The position numbers and the translations under genes are program-made. This document shows, in pieces, positions 1-11,289 of a stretch of 64,000 nucleotides of DNA (position 1 is the first letter of the stretch; every line of letters begins with the position of its first letter). The stretch covers positions 310,001 to 374,000 of the forward strand of contig NW_027062997.1 of NCBI RefSeq assembly GCF_032884065.1. Reading direction: 5' to 3'. The DNA comes from Artemia franciscana (lineage: Eukaryota; Arthropoda; Branchiopoda; Anostraca; Artemiidae). The notes under the pieces are model-generated. The model ran no database searches and had not been told where the DNA came from. It was given only the letters and a program-made list of their open reading frames with translations.

Positions 1-915
1 AAGATTCAATTTTTTCTAGTAAGTGTTTCTATGGGTTGATTCATGAATGTTTTGTCACTGGAGCAATTTTTAAATCTTTTTTGTTGAAAGAAATTGATAT
101 TTATCATTTAGCTTTTGGTGAAAGGAAGTGATTTTTTCATCAAGATTATACAAATTATGAATATCAGACCAATCCTCAGTAATCACCTACATTCTACATT
201 GAAGGGGGCAGTAAGAGACAGAAGTTACTGAGAATAAATACTTAAAATTAGAAACCAGGGACAGGAGGAGGGAAAGATGATAACTCCCACTCAATGGAGG
301 CAAAGCTTAAGGAGGACTGTAAAAATTATACAGAATAGCATCTAGAGAAGCGTTCCCCCTAGTTGTTGGTATTTTAACTATTTGCTTAACTTTTAGAGAG
401 GAGAAAATTCAGTTCATCTTAATTTCATTGGCGTACCCAATGAAAGAAAGTCTGGCATTAAGATACTTAGAAATAGCAAAATCAGCACTGGTCTGTAATT
501 GCTGAAGAAATTTGCATTTTGCATCAATGTTTTGGTTTGGAGAGCAATAGCTACTGCAATGATATTATAGAGACAGCAAGTTATTTAGGTCTAATACTTA
601 GCCAAAGGATTTTGTCATACTCAGATGACTTAGGAACAGGAATAATTTTAGGGAAAAGGTTGCATTTAGTAAAAAAAATGACACCACCTCTTTTTTTTCC
701 AAGTGAGTGATCCAAAGGACAGAGTTTTAAAAAATTCTGAATAATTTGACAAACAAAGAGGCCTTTGATCATGAGACTGTACTTCTGTAATAGCTGTAAC
801 ACCAATTTGGTTACATTCTGATAGCACCTTGAGTTCTGTATGTTTGTTAAAATTGAGGCTTTCACCATTAGTAATTAAAAATTTTGGGAATTTAAAGTGA
901 CTGTGAAAACATGAC
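1..915. other. No recognisable gene
   Basis: AT-rich sequence with short incidental frames on both strands. I see no splice-bounded exon, repeat unit shared with the rest of the window, or RNA gene. Confidence 0.6.
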
Positions 916-963
916 TGTCAATGTATATATAAATATATATACATATATATATATATATATAAA

Positions 964-1028
<65 letters not shown>
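916..1028. repeat. (AT)n microsatellite
   Basis: About 110 bp of nearly pure AT dinucleotides with a few interruptions (AAATATATAT). Both reading directions give meaningless Tyr-Ile runs. It abuts the Penelope-type tail, and such tails often end at simple repeats. Confidence 0.95.
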
Positions 1029-1031
<3 letters not shown>

Positions 1032-1385
1032 CCCTATGCCCAAGGGCCATCCTGAGCAATGCAAAAAATATATAAGGAGAAAAAACTTACAACAGAATAA
1101 AATCAATATAACTAAAATGAAAAATTTTTCAAAACAGTCCCAGCATCCTTACCTCAGTGAAGTTCAACCAGGAATTTGGTTATTCTGGTTGATCTTTGCT
1201 GAAATACCTTGGAATAGGAATTTTTTGGTTTATTGGTAAACAATTCTATGACCTTATTATTGTAGTAGGATTGGGCATATTTACATAAAGTCTTAGTAAA
1301 GTTCAACCAGGACTCTGGTTGTCTTGGTTGAACTTTGCTGAAGTAAGGATGCTGGGACTGTTTTGAAAAATTTTTCATTTTAGTT
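1027..1385. repeat. Inverted pair of Penelope-type tail fragments
   Basis: Arms 1111-1170 and 1326-1385 are reverse complements over 60 bp with three mismatches. The left copy points to the minus strand and ends in a degenerate hammerhead-like stretch at 1027-1055. The right copy points to the plus strand and ends in the intact one at 1438-1468. The 155-bp middle repeats 'gttcaaccaggaatttgg' variants. This suggests two tails inserted head to head or an inverted duplication. Confidence 0.65.
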
Positions 1386-1437
1386 TTAGTGAATTTATCC
1401 TGTTGCAAATTTTTTCTTATAATCTATTTTTGTATTG

Positions 1438-1468
1438 CTGAAGATGGCCCTTGGACAAAGGGCTGAAA
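1438..1468 (+). ncRNA. Hammerhead-like motif, second Penelope-type tail
   Basis: CTGAAGA, then a stem GGCCCTT-GGAC-AAGGGCT, then GAAA. It has the same core as at 55071-55101, on the plus strand. It is followed, as there, by CACTGTCTTG and then by GGAAAGGCAGTGTGGTCTTT, which marks the end of this family. It belongs to a coding-less tail fragment, about 1385-1565. Confidence 0.55.
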
Positions 1469-1565
1469 TATTCATTCTGACTTTTTTCTCACTGTCTTGA
1501 GAAATTCCCTATTGTTCTCCTTGTTTTTGGTGTTTGTGATGGAAAGGCAGTGTGGTCTTTGTTGT

Positions 1566-2132
1566 TATGTATCTCATCATTGTGCTAAGATCTTACATCT
1601 TTTAACAAAGAACATTTAAAAGTGAAGTCTTAGGACTAAGATCTTACTTTTTATGCTGTTCTTTTGCATATGTCTTTCATCATTCAGCTCTGATCAGTGG
1701 TCTAAGAACAATGATGAGCAAATTATCAAATCTCTTATCATTGTTCTACTTGGCAAAAACATGACATTCTTCAGACTTTTTGCTAACATCAATGAGCTGG
1801 AAGATCTTAGTACAAAGATGAGGAAAAGAATGGAAACCTGTATAGAAAGATGTAAGATATTAGATATAAGATCTTAGAGCAAAAGAATGACTATAATGAA
1901 TTTTCCATTGTCTGGACATAGTGTTAGACTAATTCAATGCCAACATACAATTCAGGATATATAGCCTATTAGCACATTAGAGGAGCAGGGGTTAGCAAAG
2001 TTCATTTCTGAAAATAAATTAATATTATAGGCTATTTGGTCCAGGATACAGATATGACTCTAAAGATATATCTATGTTTTAGCTAGGTCAGTAATATAAA
2101 TACTGCCTAGGCCTATTATGAAGTAAGAAGGT
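1566..2132. other. No recognisable gene; repeated AGATCTTA motifs
   Basis: 'aagatcttac' and its inverse recur near 1588, 1640, 1805 and 1867, giving weak internal palindromes. Otherwise nothing. Confidence 0.5.
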
Positions 2133-2776
2133 AAAATTCTAGTTTATTGACTTTTGGCTATCTTAGAAAGGGGTTAGGTCAGGAAAATAAAACTTTCAGG
2201 GATAGGTCTAAAGGCTAAAGTATATCCCTAGACGGTATTTTCAAGTACCTACCTACACTCCTTCTCCCTCTACAGGGCCCTGAAATTTGCCTACATGACA
2301 GGTCTATTGAATGAATACAAGACCTATTGAAAATTTTTCAAAACAACACTTTACCTTAATTTTCAGTTACCAGATGCTTTTCTCTACCTTTAGCTCCAAA
2401 AATGCAATTCCTGTTATTTGAGTAGAATTCTGAGCCATATCAATGTTTTCTTTCAAAATTTAGGAAATGTATTTGCATATCTTTAAGACCTTATAAATTG
2501 GGATTGAGCAAAATTGTGAAGCTGAAAACAATTTTGTTGTACTTCATTCAAGAAGAAGATCTATTTTGCAAGGTTTCACTTTTATAACACACATATCTTT
2601 AAAGGTCATCAAAGGTCAAGACCCTCTAGAGGGAGAAGGAGTGGAGGTAGGTACTACAAAATACCTTCCCTGGGTATACTTTAGCCTTTAGACCCATCCC
2701 TGAAAGTTTTGGTTTTCCTAACTTAACTCCTCTCCAAGACAGCCAAAAGTCAATAAACTAGAATTTTAACAAAAAA
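2133..2776. mobile_element. Family C foldback element, copy 1
   Basis: Terminal arms of about 150-170 bp are inverted repeats of one another. The left arm begins AAAATTCTAGTTTATTGACT and the right ends with its complement near 2772. Shared motifs along both arms are 'aaaactttcagggat', 'ggctaaagtata' and 'acctccactccttctccctc'. About 300 bp of unique sequence lie between them. No coding capacity. The size and structure are those of a foldback MITE. The target duplication is not clear. Confidence 0.7.
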
Positions 2777-3182
2777 TTCAATGAAAAAATGGTTGAAAAC
2801 TCATAATTGAGGTAAAATATTTTTATCAGCTTGCAATGGGCTGCATAGGCTATAAACCCACCATGTATGAAATGCCTAGAAACAAATAATTAAAGCCAAG
2901 ATATTCGGGTAATACCTTCTTGTAATAGGGCATTAAGCTTAAGCCTAATATTGGGGAGGGTATTACACTCTTGGCCCTTACAGTCTAGGGTACACATGGT
3001 TAATCTTTATTATAGATAGAGCTGTCAGTACTAACCTGTTGTTACTTAAAAGATATTCAACTTTTTCTTGATCATGGAATGCGTGTGACCACACTATTAT
3101 AGACTTTTCAAGTGACTTTCTTTTTCCTGTTTCCATTTTTCTGTATGTTCACAATTTGAATTTTCAAATTTCATTAGAAACA

Positions 3183-5188
3183 AGAGCCAAAAGCTCATAT
3201 GGCACTTGTGACGAATTCGGAAGAGCCAAAAGCTTCTTCTCACCAAGTTTTCCAAGATTTCTGGTTCCCCCCCCCCCCCCCAATTTTCACAATGTCAACA
3301 GATCCGATTGGGATTGAAAATAAGAGCTCTGAGACACGACGTCCTTCAAAATATAAAATTTCATTAAAATCCGAAAACCCATTTTGTAAGTTTAAAATTC
3401 CTCATTTTTTCTAAATTTTCTGAATTAACCTTCCTTCCACTCCCCCCCCCCAAATGTTCAAGTCGGGGAAGCGACTATTTATAATTTAATCTTGTTGGTT
3501 CCCTGATACGCCTGCCAACTTTCTGTGATCGCTATATTGATCACGTACCTAGCTACAGATCTTCTTCATGTACAAATTGGGGTGATCCGGGAGTCGAACC
3601 TCTCGCATTCTAAGTGAGAATCATACCCCTAGACCATAAACAATACTTAAGAAGAACAATCATTTCTTTTATCGGCAAATAAAATTCTTCTCAGCTATCT
3701 TGTTTGCTCGCTCCCTCCACCCCCCAGATGGTCGGATCAAGAAAAAGACTATTTCTAATTTAATATAGTTTGTTCTCTGATATACCTGCCAACTTATCTC
3801 GAAATGTCCAAACTAACAAATCCCCCCCCCCAACTCCCCCAAAGAGAGCGGATCTAGTTCGGTTATGACAATAACGTATTTAGGACATGTATTTATTCTT
3901 CCCACCCAGTTTTATCCCAATCTTTACGCTAAGCGTTTACCAGTATTTCTGGTCCCTCCCCCCAACTCCCGCCAATGTCACCAAATCCCGATGAGATTTA
4001 AAATAAGAGCTCTAAGACACTTGGTCTTTCTAAATATCAAATATCATTTAGATCTGATCACCCGTTCGTAAGTTAAAAATACCTCATTTTTTCTAATTTT
4101 TCAGCATAACCCCCCCCCTCCCAACTTCTCAGAGAGAGCCAATCCAGTCTGGTTATGTCAATCACGTATCTAAGACTTGTGGTTATTCTTCCCACCAATT
4201 ATCATCACAATCCCTCCACTCTAAGCGTTTTCCAAGATTTCCGGGTTCCTCCTCTAACTCCCGCCAACGTCACCGGATCCGGTCAGGATTTAAAATAAGA
4301 GCTCTGAGACACAAATTTCTTCTACATATCAAATTTCATTAGAATTCAATCACCAGTTCGTAAATTAAAAATACCTGATTTTTCTAATTTTTCTGAACTA
4401 CCGAAATAGGTCCCCCCATCTCCTCCATAGAGAGTGGATCTGGTCCAATTATGTCAATCACGTATCTAGTACTTTTGCTTTTGCTTCCCACTAAGTCTCA
4501 TCACGATTTCTCTACTCCAAGTGTTTTCCAAGATTTCTGGTTCCCCCCTCCAAATCCCCTCAATGACACTGGATCTGGTCGGAATTTAAAATAAAAGGTC
4601 TGAGTTACGAGGTCCTTCTAAATATTAGATTTAATTAAGATCCGATTACTCCTTCGTATGTTAAAAATACCTCATTTTTTCAAATTTTTCAGAATTAGTC
4701 CCCCTCCTAACTCCCCCAAAGAGAGCAGATCCATTCCACATATGTAAATTACGTATCTAGGGCTTGTGCTTATTTTTTCCTACCAAGTTTCATCCCAACC
4801 TTTCCACCCTAAGCGTTTTTCAAGATTTCAGGTCTCCCCTCCAGCTCCCCCGATGTCACCGAATCTGGTCGGTATCTAAAATAAAAGTTCCAAGACATGA
4901 CATCCTTATAAATATCAGGTTTCATTAAGATCTGATCATCCGTTTGTAAAGTGAAAATACCTCATTTTTTCGAATTATTACGAATTAACTATCCCCCCAC
5001 TCTCCCCAAATGGCCGAATTGGGGAAACGAATATTTCAAATTTTATTTGGTCTAGTCCCTGATTCGCCTGCCAAATTTCATCGTCTTAACTTATCCGGAA
5101 GTGCCCAAGCTAGCGAAACCGGGACAGACAGACCAACAGAAATTGCAATCGCAATATGCCACTTGGTAAATACCAAGTGCCATAAAAA
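3183..5188 (+). mobile_element. Family A repeat, copy 1 (Helentron-like non-autonomous element?)
   Basis: Starts AGAGCCAAAAGCTCATATGG and ends with a perfect stem-loop CACTTGGT-AAAT-ACCAAGTG (5160-5179) followed by CCATAAAAA. The body is built of about 290-bp units. Each holds 'taagagctctgagacac', 'tcaaatttcattaagatc', 'cctcattttttctaatttt', a C-rich tract, 'aaagagagcggatcc', 'gtcaatcacgtatctag' and 'aagcgttttccaagattt'. The motif TGGCACTTG occurs near the left end and, inverted, next to the right stem-loop. No ORF of interest. The 150-bp block at about 3541-3690 with the tRNA-like relic is an insertion relative to the other copies. Confidence 0.75.
3579..3648 (-). pseudogene. tRNA-Pro-like relic
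   Basis: On the minus strand the D-arm region reads TGGTCTAGGGGTATGATTC. It is followed by an anticodon arm CTCAC-TTAGAAT-GCGAG, then AGG and a shortened T region ending in GACTCCCGG, then ATCACCCC. The D-arm and anticodon stem are those of eukaryotic tRNA-Pro. However, the anticodon is AGA instead of AGG, several bases of the T-arm are missing, and the 5' acceptor strand does not pair with the 3' one. It cannot be a working tRNA. It is probably the head of a tRNA-derived SINE or a tRNA pseudogene inserted in family A. Confidence 0.7.
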
Positions 5189-5189
5189 G

Positions 5190-7429
5190 GGTTTAAGACA
5201 ATTTCTGAAGAATAGCTTGTTGATTAACCACAGCAGAGAAAAATAGGTTTATCAACAACAATAAACTAACAACAAGTTTCTTTTTTTCTTTTTTTCATAT
5301 TTGGTAAATGACGACTTATACTTACTTACGACACGACTGCCTGTCCATGGATTATTCCTTATGGTTGATTGTGTATGGCTATGCTGTTTGACCTATGCGA
5401 TTGTATGGATAAGTAGGGTTAAGGCCTCATTCAAGTACTGATCTATATTAATTACTAATGTAGGAAAACAGTCTTCCTTTTCTCCTTCTGTTTTGTTTTT
5501 TTTTTCTTTTTTTTTAATTTGTTTGTGCTGTTGCATTGGTGATTTCTTTTTTCATTATACATTTTAATGTTGCTTCTAACTTTCAGTCGAGAAAACTTGC
5601 CTTACGTGAATGTCGTTCAGAATTTTATTTTTAAGGGGTATGTCGTTGAAAGATTTCAAGTACCCCTGGCCTTCATCTTCCATATTAATCATTTAAGAGA
5701 GATATCATGAGAGCACCATTCTCAATCATTTTGGCCTGGCTACTCATGAGTCACTAAAATCTATTCAAAGTCGATAATCTAAGGCAGCGCAACAGTGTTG
5801 CCTAAGTAAAGAGCAATATGGGCATAATATATTTTTTTTCTTTTATTTTAGACCAGGGCACTTCGTATAGAAGGAGCTGTCGCAGAAAATTCGAAAGGGG
5901 CTCATTCAATTGAAAATTGTAAGGACTAGTGCTCTTTTCAATAGTCAAAAGTAATCGGAGAGTAACCAGTCTCCTCTTTGCGCCAAAGATTTACTTTTTC
6001 TCCTAATTCCTTATGAGCAACTTTTGAAACAGAAAAGTCATTTAATTAGTATCCGAAGGTTTTTAAAAGTACTAAAAACTTAGGACTAAGGGAGGCTGCA
6101 GCCCTCCTAATATACGAAATGATTTTCGGTTATATTATCTTTTAATGTTGCTCATAACGCTCAATTGATTAGATAAAAAAAAATTCAACTGAAAGGAAGT
6201 AGCAACATTCAAACTCAAAACGAAACAAAAATTGAGGATGGGAGGTGTTTTTTCATATATGGAATACCTTCTGTTGGTTTCAAAATTTTATGTTGCTCCT
6301 CACTTTCAGCTGAAAAAGCTTCTTTTTTTTACTTAATTTATGATCGTTTTTTAAACAATGCAGGTAAATATGGCTTACCCTCCATGAAAAATTCCCTATT
6401 CAAGAAAATAAAACATACAAATTATGTAAAATTCTTAGATTTGCGGAAAAATTACCAAAAATGATATAAATTTTTTGAATAAAGGATTACTACAGTGCCC
6501 CCTCAATGTGTGCTTGCTGCTGGTGGCTTGAGTTCTATGAATTTTGGCAAATACCAAAAGCTTAAAGACTGCAATCAAAGTTTTATTCCGGGCGCAAGAA
6601 AGGCCAAATCCACCACAGAAATATGACTGGTGTTACTATGGAAGAGCGAATTCTATTTGTCAACAGCAGAGTTTTGAATTGGCTGATTTCCCGTATAAAA
6701 TGTCAAATGAAAAAGCGAATTGGAGTCTAAAAGGCTTGTATCCAGATTCAGCATATTTGGGTGTTTCCTTCAAATATTTGAACGGGGAACAGAATGAGTC
6801 TTCTGACTAGCCTGGGAGAGCTTCTTCTACCCTTTTTTACAGGAAAACCAGTAATATGAATGTAAATAAGTTACCTCCAACAATAATTAAACAAAATAGG
6901 AATAAGACATTAATATTTATTTTTTTCATCTCAAATTAAAGGACTAAATTAAAAACAACCGCTCGACTGAAAATTCTTCACCAATGGTATTTGCGTTGAC
7001 GGTGGGCAACTGAAACAAGAAAAACAAAATTGACAAAACTTGAAGTATGGATAGATGGCACTAATTCCTCAAAAAAAAGAATGCTTGACATGTGCAGTGT
7101 TGCCAGATTGGCTTGTTTCAAGCCCCGGTGGCTTATTTCTCTAGGCTGGGATGGGTGGGCTTGGGGCGGGAAACTGGGCTTATTGTTTTTTAATGTGGCT
7201 TGTTTTGGGCTTTTTCTACTCAAAAGAATAATTATTTTTTTTAGAATTTTTTTTCAAATTCCAGTTTATTCTTTTACAAAACTTTCGAGGTCGAAAGCGA
7301 ACGGATTTGAGGAAAAGGAACTATACCCAACGATTCACTAAAAAAGAAGAATAAAATAAGTAAAGTGAGTCTCAAAGAAATATTTATTACGGCAGATTAC
7401 TAGTTACAACTATTGAATAGAGATGTTTC
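5190..7429. other. Old non-coding repeats and an unassigned open frame
   Basis: 5570-6330 resembles the centre of family B at low identity ('gggctcattcaattgaaaat', 'agtgctcttttcaatagtc'). A frame at 6544-6810 gives 88 residues (YDWCYYGRANSICQQ, then LKGLYPDSAYLGVSFKYL). It starts without a good ATG and has no splice support or family match known to me, so I do not call it a gene. Confidence 0.4.
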
Positions 7430-9135
7430 AAACAGTTCGTAGTAACGAACTGTAGTAAGGAGCGACCCCGCTCAAAAGTGATCGAAACTCTAAAGATGGA
7501 ATTTTGATGCTAAAAGATGCATCAAAAGAATTGAATTTTTACGCTGATTTTAAATATATAAGTTTCATCAAATTTAATATTTATCATCAAAAGTTATGAG
7601 CTTGAGAAAATTTGAAATATTTTGGAAAATAGGAGGAAAAACCCCCTAAAAGTCAAAGAATCTTAACAAAAATCACACCGTCGCATTCAGTTTATCAGGG
7701 AACCCTGTAGCAAAAAGTTCAAGCTCCTATCAACAAAAATGTGGAATTTCGTATTTTTTGCCAGAAGACAGATCACGGGTGCGTGTTTATTTGTTTTTTT
7801 TTTCCAGGGGTCATTTTATCGACCATGTGGTCCTAGAATGTCGCAAGAGGGCTCATTCTAATGGAAATGAAAAGTTTTAGTGCCCTTTTTAAGAGACCAA
7901 AAAATTGGAGGCCACCTAGGCCTCCTCCCATGCTCATTTTTTCCCAAAGTCAACGGATCAAAATTTTGAGATAGCCATTTTGTTCTGCACAGTCAAAAAC
8001 CATAAAACTATGTCTTTCGGGATGACTTACTCCCCCATATTCCCTGGGGGAGGGGCTACAAGCTACAAACTTTGACCATTGTTCATGTACAGTAATGGTT
8101 ATTGGAAAGTGTAAAGACGTTTTGAGGGGGATTTTTTGGTTTGGGGGGTGGGGTTGAGGGGAGGAGGCTATGTGGGAGGATCTTTTCTTGGAGAAATACG
8201 TCATGGGAGAAGAGTAATTCAATGAAAAGGGCGCATGATTTTCTAGCATTACTATAAAAAAAATAAACATGACAAAGTTTTTCAATTGAAAGTAAGGAGT
8301 AACATTAAAACTTAAAACGAACAGAAATTATTACGCATATGAGGGGTTCTAAAAATACTTTAGCTTAAAGAGCGGGGTATTTAGGAGGAGATAAATATCT
8401 CGCTCTTTATGCTAAAGCATTTTTAGTAATTCCAACTATTTAGTCTATGGCCTTTCTGATTCAGGGGTCATTCTTAAAGAATTGGGACAAAAGTTAAGAT
8501 TTTTTCTAAAGAGCGAGGTATTGACGAGGGGACAAACCCCCTCATATACATAATAAAAATATAAGAATTTAAAAGTTTGTTATGTAAGTTAATTCTTAAG
8601 TTATGTATATTTTTTACTAACAAAACGTTCGTTAAAAATTAATTCTAGTTGCCTTTTTAAGTAGCCGAAAAATTGGAGGGCAAGAAGTACTTCTCCCCCA
8701 CCTCTTATTTTTCAAAATCGTCTGATCAAAACTAAGAAAAAGCCATTTAGCCAAAAAAAGAATTAATATGCAAATTTCATTTTAATAATTTATGTGCGGA
8801 GAGCCAAAATCAAACATGTATTAATTCAAAAACGTTCAGAAATTAAATGAAAAAACTATTTTTTTTTTTTAACTGAAAGTAAGGAGCGACATTGAAACTT
8901 AAAACGAACAGAAATTACTCCATATATGAAATGAGTTGTCCCCTCTGCAATCCCTCAGTCTTTACGCTAAAGTTTGACTCTTTGCCACAATTCGACTATT
9001 GAAAAAAAATTAAGAACTTTAGCGTAAAAAGCGAGGGATTGCGGAGGGGACAACACATTTCATATACGGAGTAATTTCTGTTTATTTTAGTTTTCAATGT
9101 CGCTTTTTACTTTCAGTTAAAAAAAACTAGTTTTT
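7430..9135 (+). mobile_element. Family B repeat, copy 1
   Basis: Starts with a terminal hairpin, AACAGTTCGT-AGT-AACGAACTGT, then 'agtaaggagcgacc'. The body is non-coding: 'gggctcattctaatgg', 'agtgccctttttaag', 'caaaattttgagatagcc'. Two internal long inverted repeats follow, one around 8350-8424 and one at 8872-9120. Shorter open frames in it are shadows. The copy ends in a T/A-rich tract at about 9120-9135. Classification unknown. Confidence 0.7.
8872..9120. repeat. Long hairpin (foldback) of family B copy 1
   Basis: Arms of about 100 nt (8872-8972 and 9017-9120) with a 44-nt loop. Each arm runs from 'gaaagtaaggagcgac' to 'cgctaaag'. There are a few mismatches, for example 'cagtctttacg' against 'cgctttttacg'. 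A transcript would fold into a long double-stranded stem. Confidence 0.85.
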
Positions 9136-9174
9136 CTTATTTAAGCATCTACAAAAGGTAAGATGCCAAATATG

Positions 9175-9303
9175 ACATTGTGTTTGAAACAGATAGAGAT
9201 GGACTTCATAACCCCCAGGCATGGAACGTTCAAAATACTACAAAACAATACCTTGCAGTTGTGTTTGAAACAGATGGAGACGGACTTCATAACCCCCAAG
9301 CAC
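9175..9303 (+). repeat. 81-bp direct duplication
   Basis: 'tgtttgaaacagatagagat' at 9181 and 'tgtttgaaacagatggagac' at 9262, each followed by 'ggacttcataacccccaagc' variants. The open frames over it are probably incidental. Confidence 0.75.
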
Positions 9304-11289
9304 TTTCCAAAAAAAAAGTTGAAAATCCAACGAAAAAGCTTAATATTCTACGTTTTCCTGATTATTCTAGCAAATAATGTTGAAAATAAGATACGAAATT
9401 ATTTCTTAATAAGAGTTTGTTCAATTTGCACCTCAAGGTACTAATAGGAATTAAATAAGAAACCATTGGTTTCTTTAAAAAGAAAAACAAATGTTGGAAT
9501 TCTTCAGATTCTGTGAAATTCATACAAAAATGAGCTCCTTCAGTGGAGCCAAAACTAGGAGTCTTCGGACGGGAGCCTGATTGGTAAAAGATAACGATTG
9601 ATAAGCTGCATCTAAAAAACCAAAATGCTGTATTACAAAATAATCAGCTTTCGATATGCATATTTTTCCTAAAGTGATGACACTGAATTTCTAAATTACA
9701 ATTAGCTTTTTAGTTGTTGAAGCATTTTTTTTGTTTAAAGCTGTACATTATATTTCATTTCTCAGAAATTATTCTTAATTTTTCTTGCTTGAGGTATTAA
9801 GAAGATGTACCAAAAGTATTGAGAGCTTTTCAGTCATTACGTTGATTCTCTTGAACTTTTTTTTCCTTTGTGATACAGAAATTCAAGCTTCAATTTTTTT
9901 TTTTTTTTGCATTTTACCACTATATCCAAAGAAGTAATTAAGCCTGTGTATTTCTAGTTGTGATATTTTGGTCATGATTCTGTTTTGCTCTCTAAAATTA
10001 TTTTGCTTATTGAAGAGATCTCATTGCGTTTTCTGTTACTCGTGAAATTTTTTTGTTGTATTACGATGTCAATGCATTAAGAATTAGCTAAAAGCCGCGT
10101 TCATTAAAACTAGGTGACAAGAAAAAAAGAAGGTTTTCAGTAAAAAGTCTTGTCTTAAATAACCATAAAAGTTCAAAATACTTAGCTGCCACGTAGCTTA
10201 AGGTAATTTTTAGATTATAATCTTGCTTCAAAATAGGTTTCTAAAGAGATAAACATAAAGGAAATATAGTATTTAGTGACAAATTAAAAAAAAAATCCCT
10301 TATTAGGGAGATAGGGCATGGGGAAGTGGCTTTATTTGTATAGGGATTTAGCTTTCGCAAGGGTATGGAGAGGCGGCAACTCTGTTGAAAAGTGTAAATT
10401 TGGAGGGAAAACTAAAACTGTAAGGAATATTAACATATTAAGATGTACCTCGAGGGTTCGGCTGGGAAATGGCCCCTTCGTCTTTTTTATTTTGCTTTCA
10501 TCTAAAATAGCAGCAGTTACAATTAAATCGTCCAACTTTGATCCTACGTCTGAGCACATGTTCTTTGATTTCAAAAGTCTCAAGTTTGAGAATTCCATGG
10601 ACGAATTTGTTTCCAAGTAGTCAATTTCACTTTCGCACCATAAGTTTTTTAATGCAAAGGCTTAGCTTCAGAAGAAAAACCCTGAGTCCAAAATATTAAG
10701 CTGCCATACAGCTTAAGGTAATTTTTTTATATTTCAAACTTAAAAGCAACAAAAAAAGTCAAGTATTTCCGTCTGCTGGGTTGGTTTATCCTTCTTCCCT
10801 GTGAATGTTGAGGGGAGATAAACAAAATTACGACTCTTCGTGAAGTTTAAAGAAAAAACGATGAGAATAGCTTTTGGACTGAAAATTCAGCATTAATGTT
10901 GCATCCAGATGTAGCATTCTCCGTGGAACAAGCTTTTGGACACGCTCACTATAAAGTGAAGCCTCAAAAGTGGATTATTTCGATAAAATTTGTCGGGGCT
11001 TGTTCGGGCTTATTTTGAAAATGCCAGGGCGTTTTTTTACGCTGACAATGTGGCAACAATGGACATGTGTCTGATCCTTTCATTTATGAATAGCGGGTGT
11101 GTTCCAGCTGACGGTTTTTCAGTAACTGCGCGGTAACTGCCCATTTCTAACTGCAGTAGAGCCAGTGGGAACGGCACAGTAAGCTGACCAGCAGTAGCGT
11201 CATTTTCGAATTAAATGCATGTGTTTAAATTTAAGGGACAGTTTAATGCTGATTAGTATAATTTTTTTTATTCCTTCTGTTTCAGAGCA
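9304..11289. other. No supported gene; short direct repeat
   Basis: 'aatacttagctgccacgtagcttaag' near 10168 and 'atattaagctgccatacagcttaag' near 10690 are a pair of short repeats. Open frames on both strands at 10318-10620 overlap. The plus one ends 'NFDPTSEHMFFDFKSL' after a possible acceptor at 10509-10510 and might be a terminal exon, but there is no partner exon. Confidence 0.4.

Noticed and set aside
918..1106. Open frames of Tyr-Ile repeats at 918-1239 and 51702-51980
   Set aside because: They are translations of AT microsatellites in both directions and have no gene structure.
6544..6810. 88-codon frame with protein-like composition
   Set aside because: It starts without ATG, has no splice signals or recognised motif, and another frame over the same bases is also partly open.
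7950..8285. Open frames of 80-110 codons in family B copies (7950-8285, 19747-20004, 20802-21062)
   Set aside because: Frames are not conserved between copies, are interrupted by indels at different sites and match no family.
10318..10620. Overlapping frames on both strands; the plus one could be a terminal exon ending in FENSMDEFVSK
   Set aside because: A possible acceptor exists at 10509-10510, but no partner exon or poly(A) signal was found and the opposite strand is equally open.
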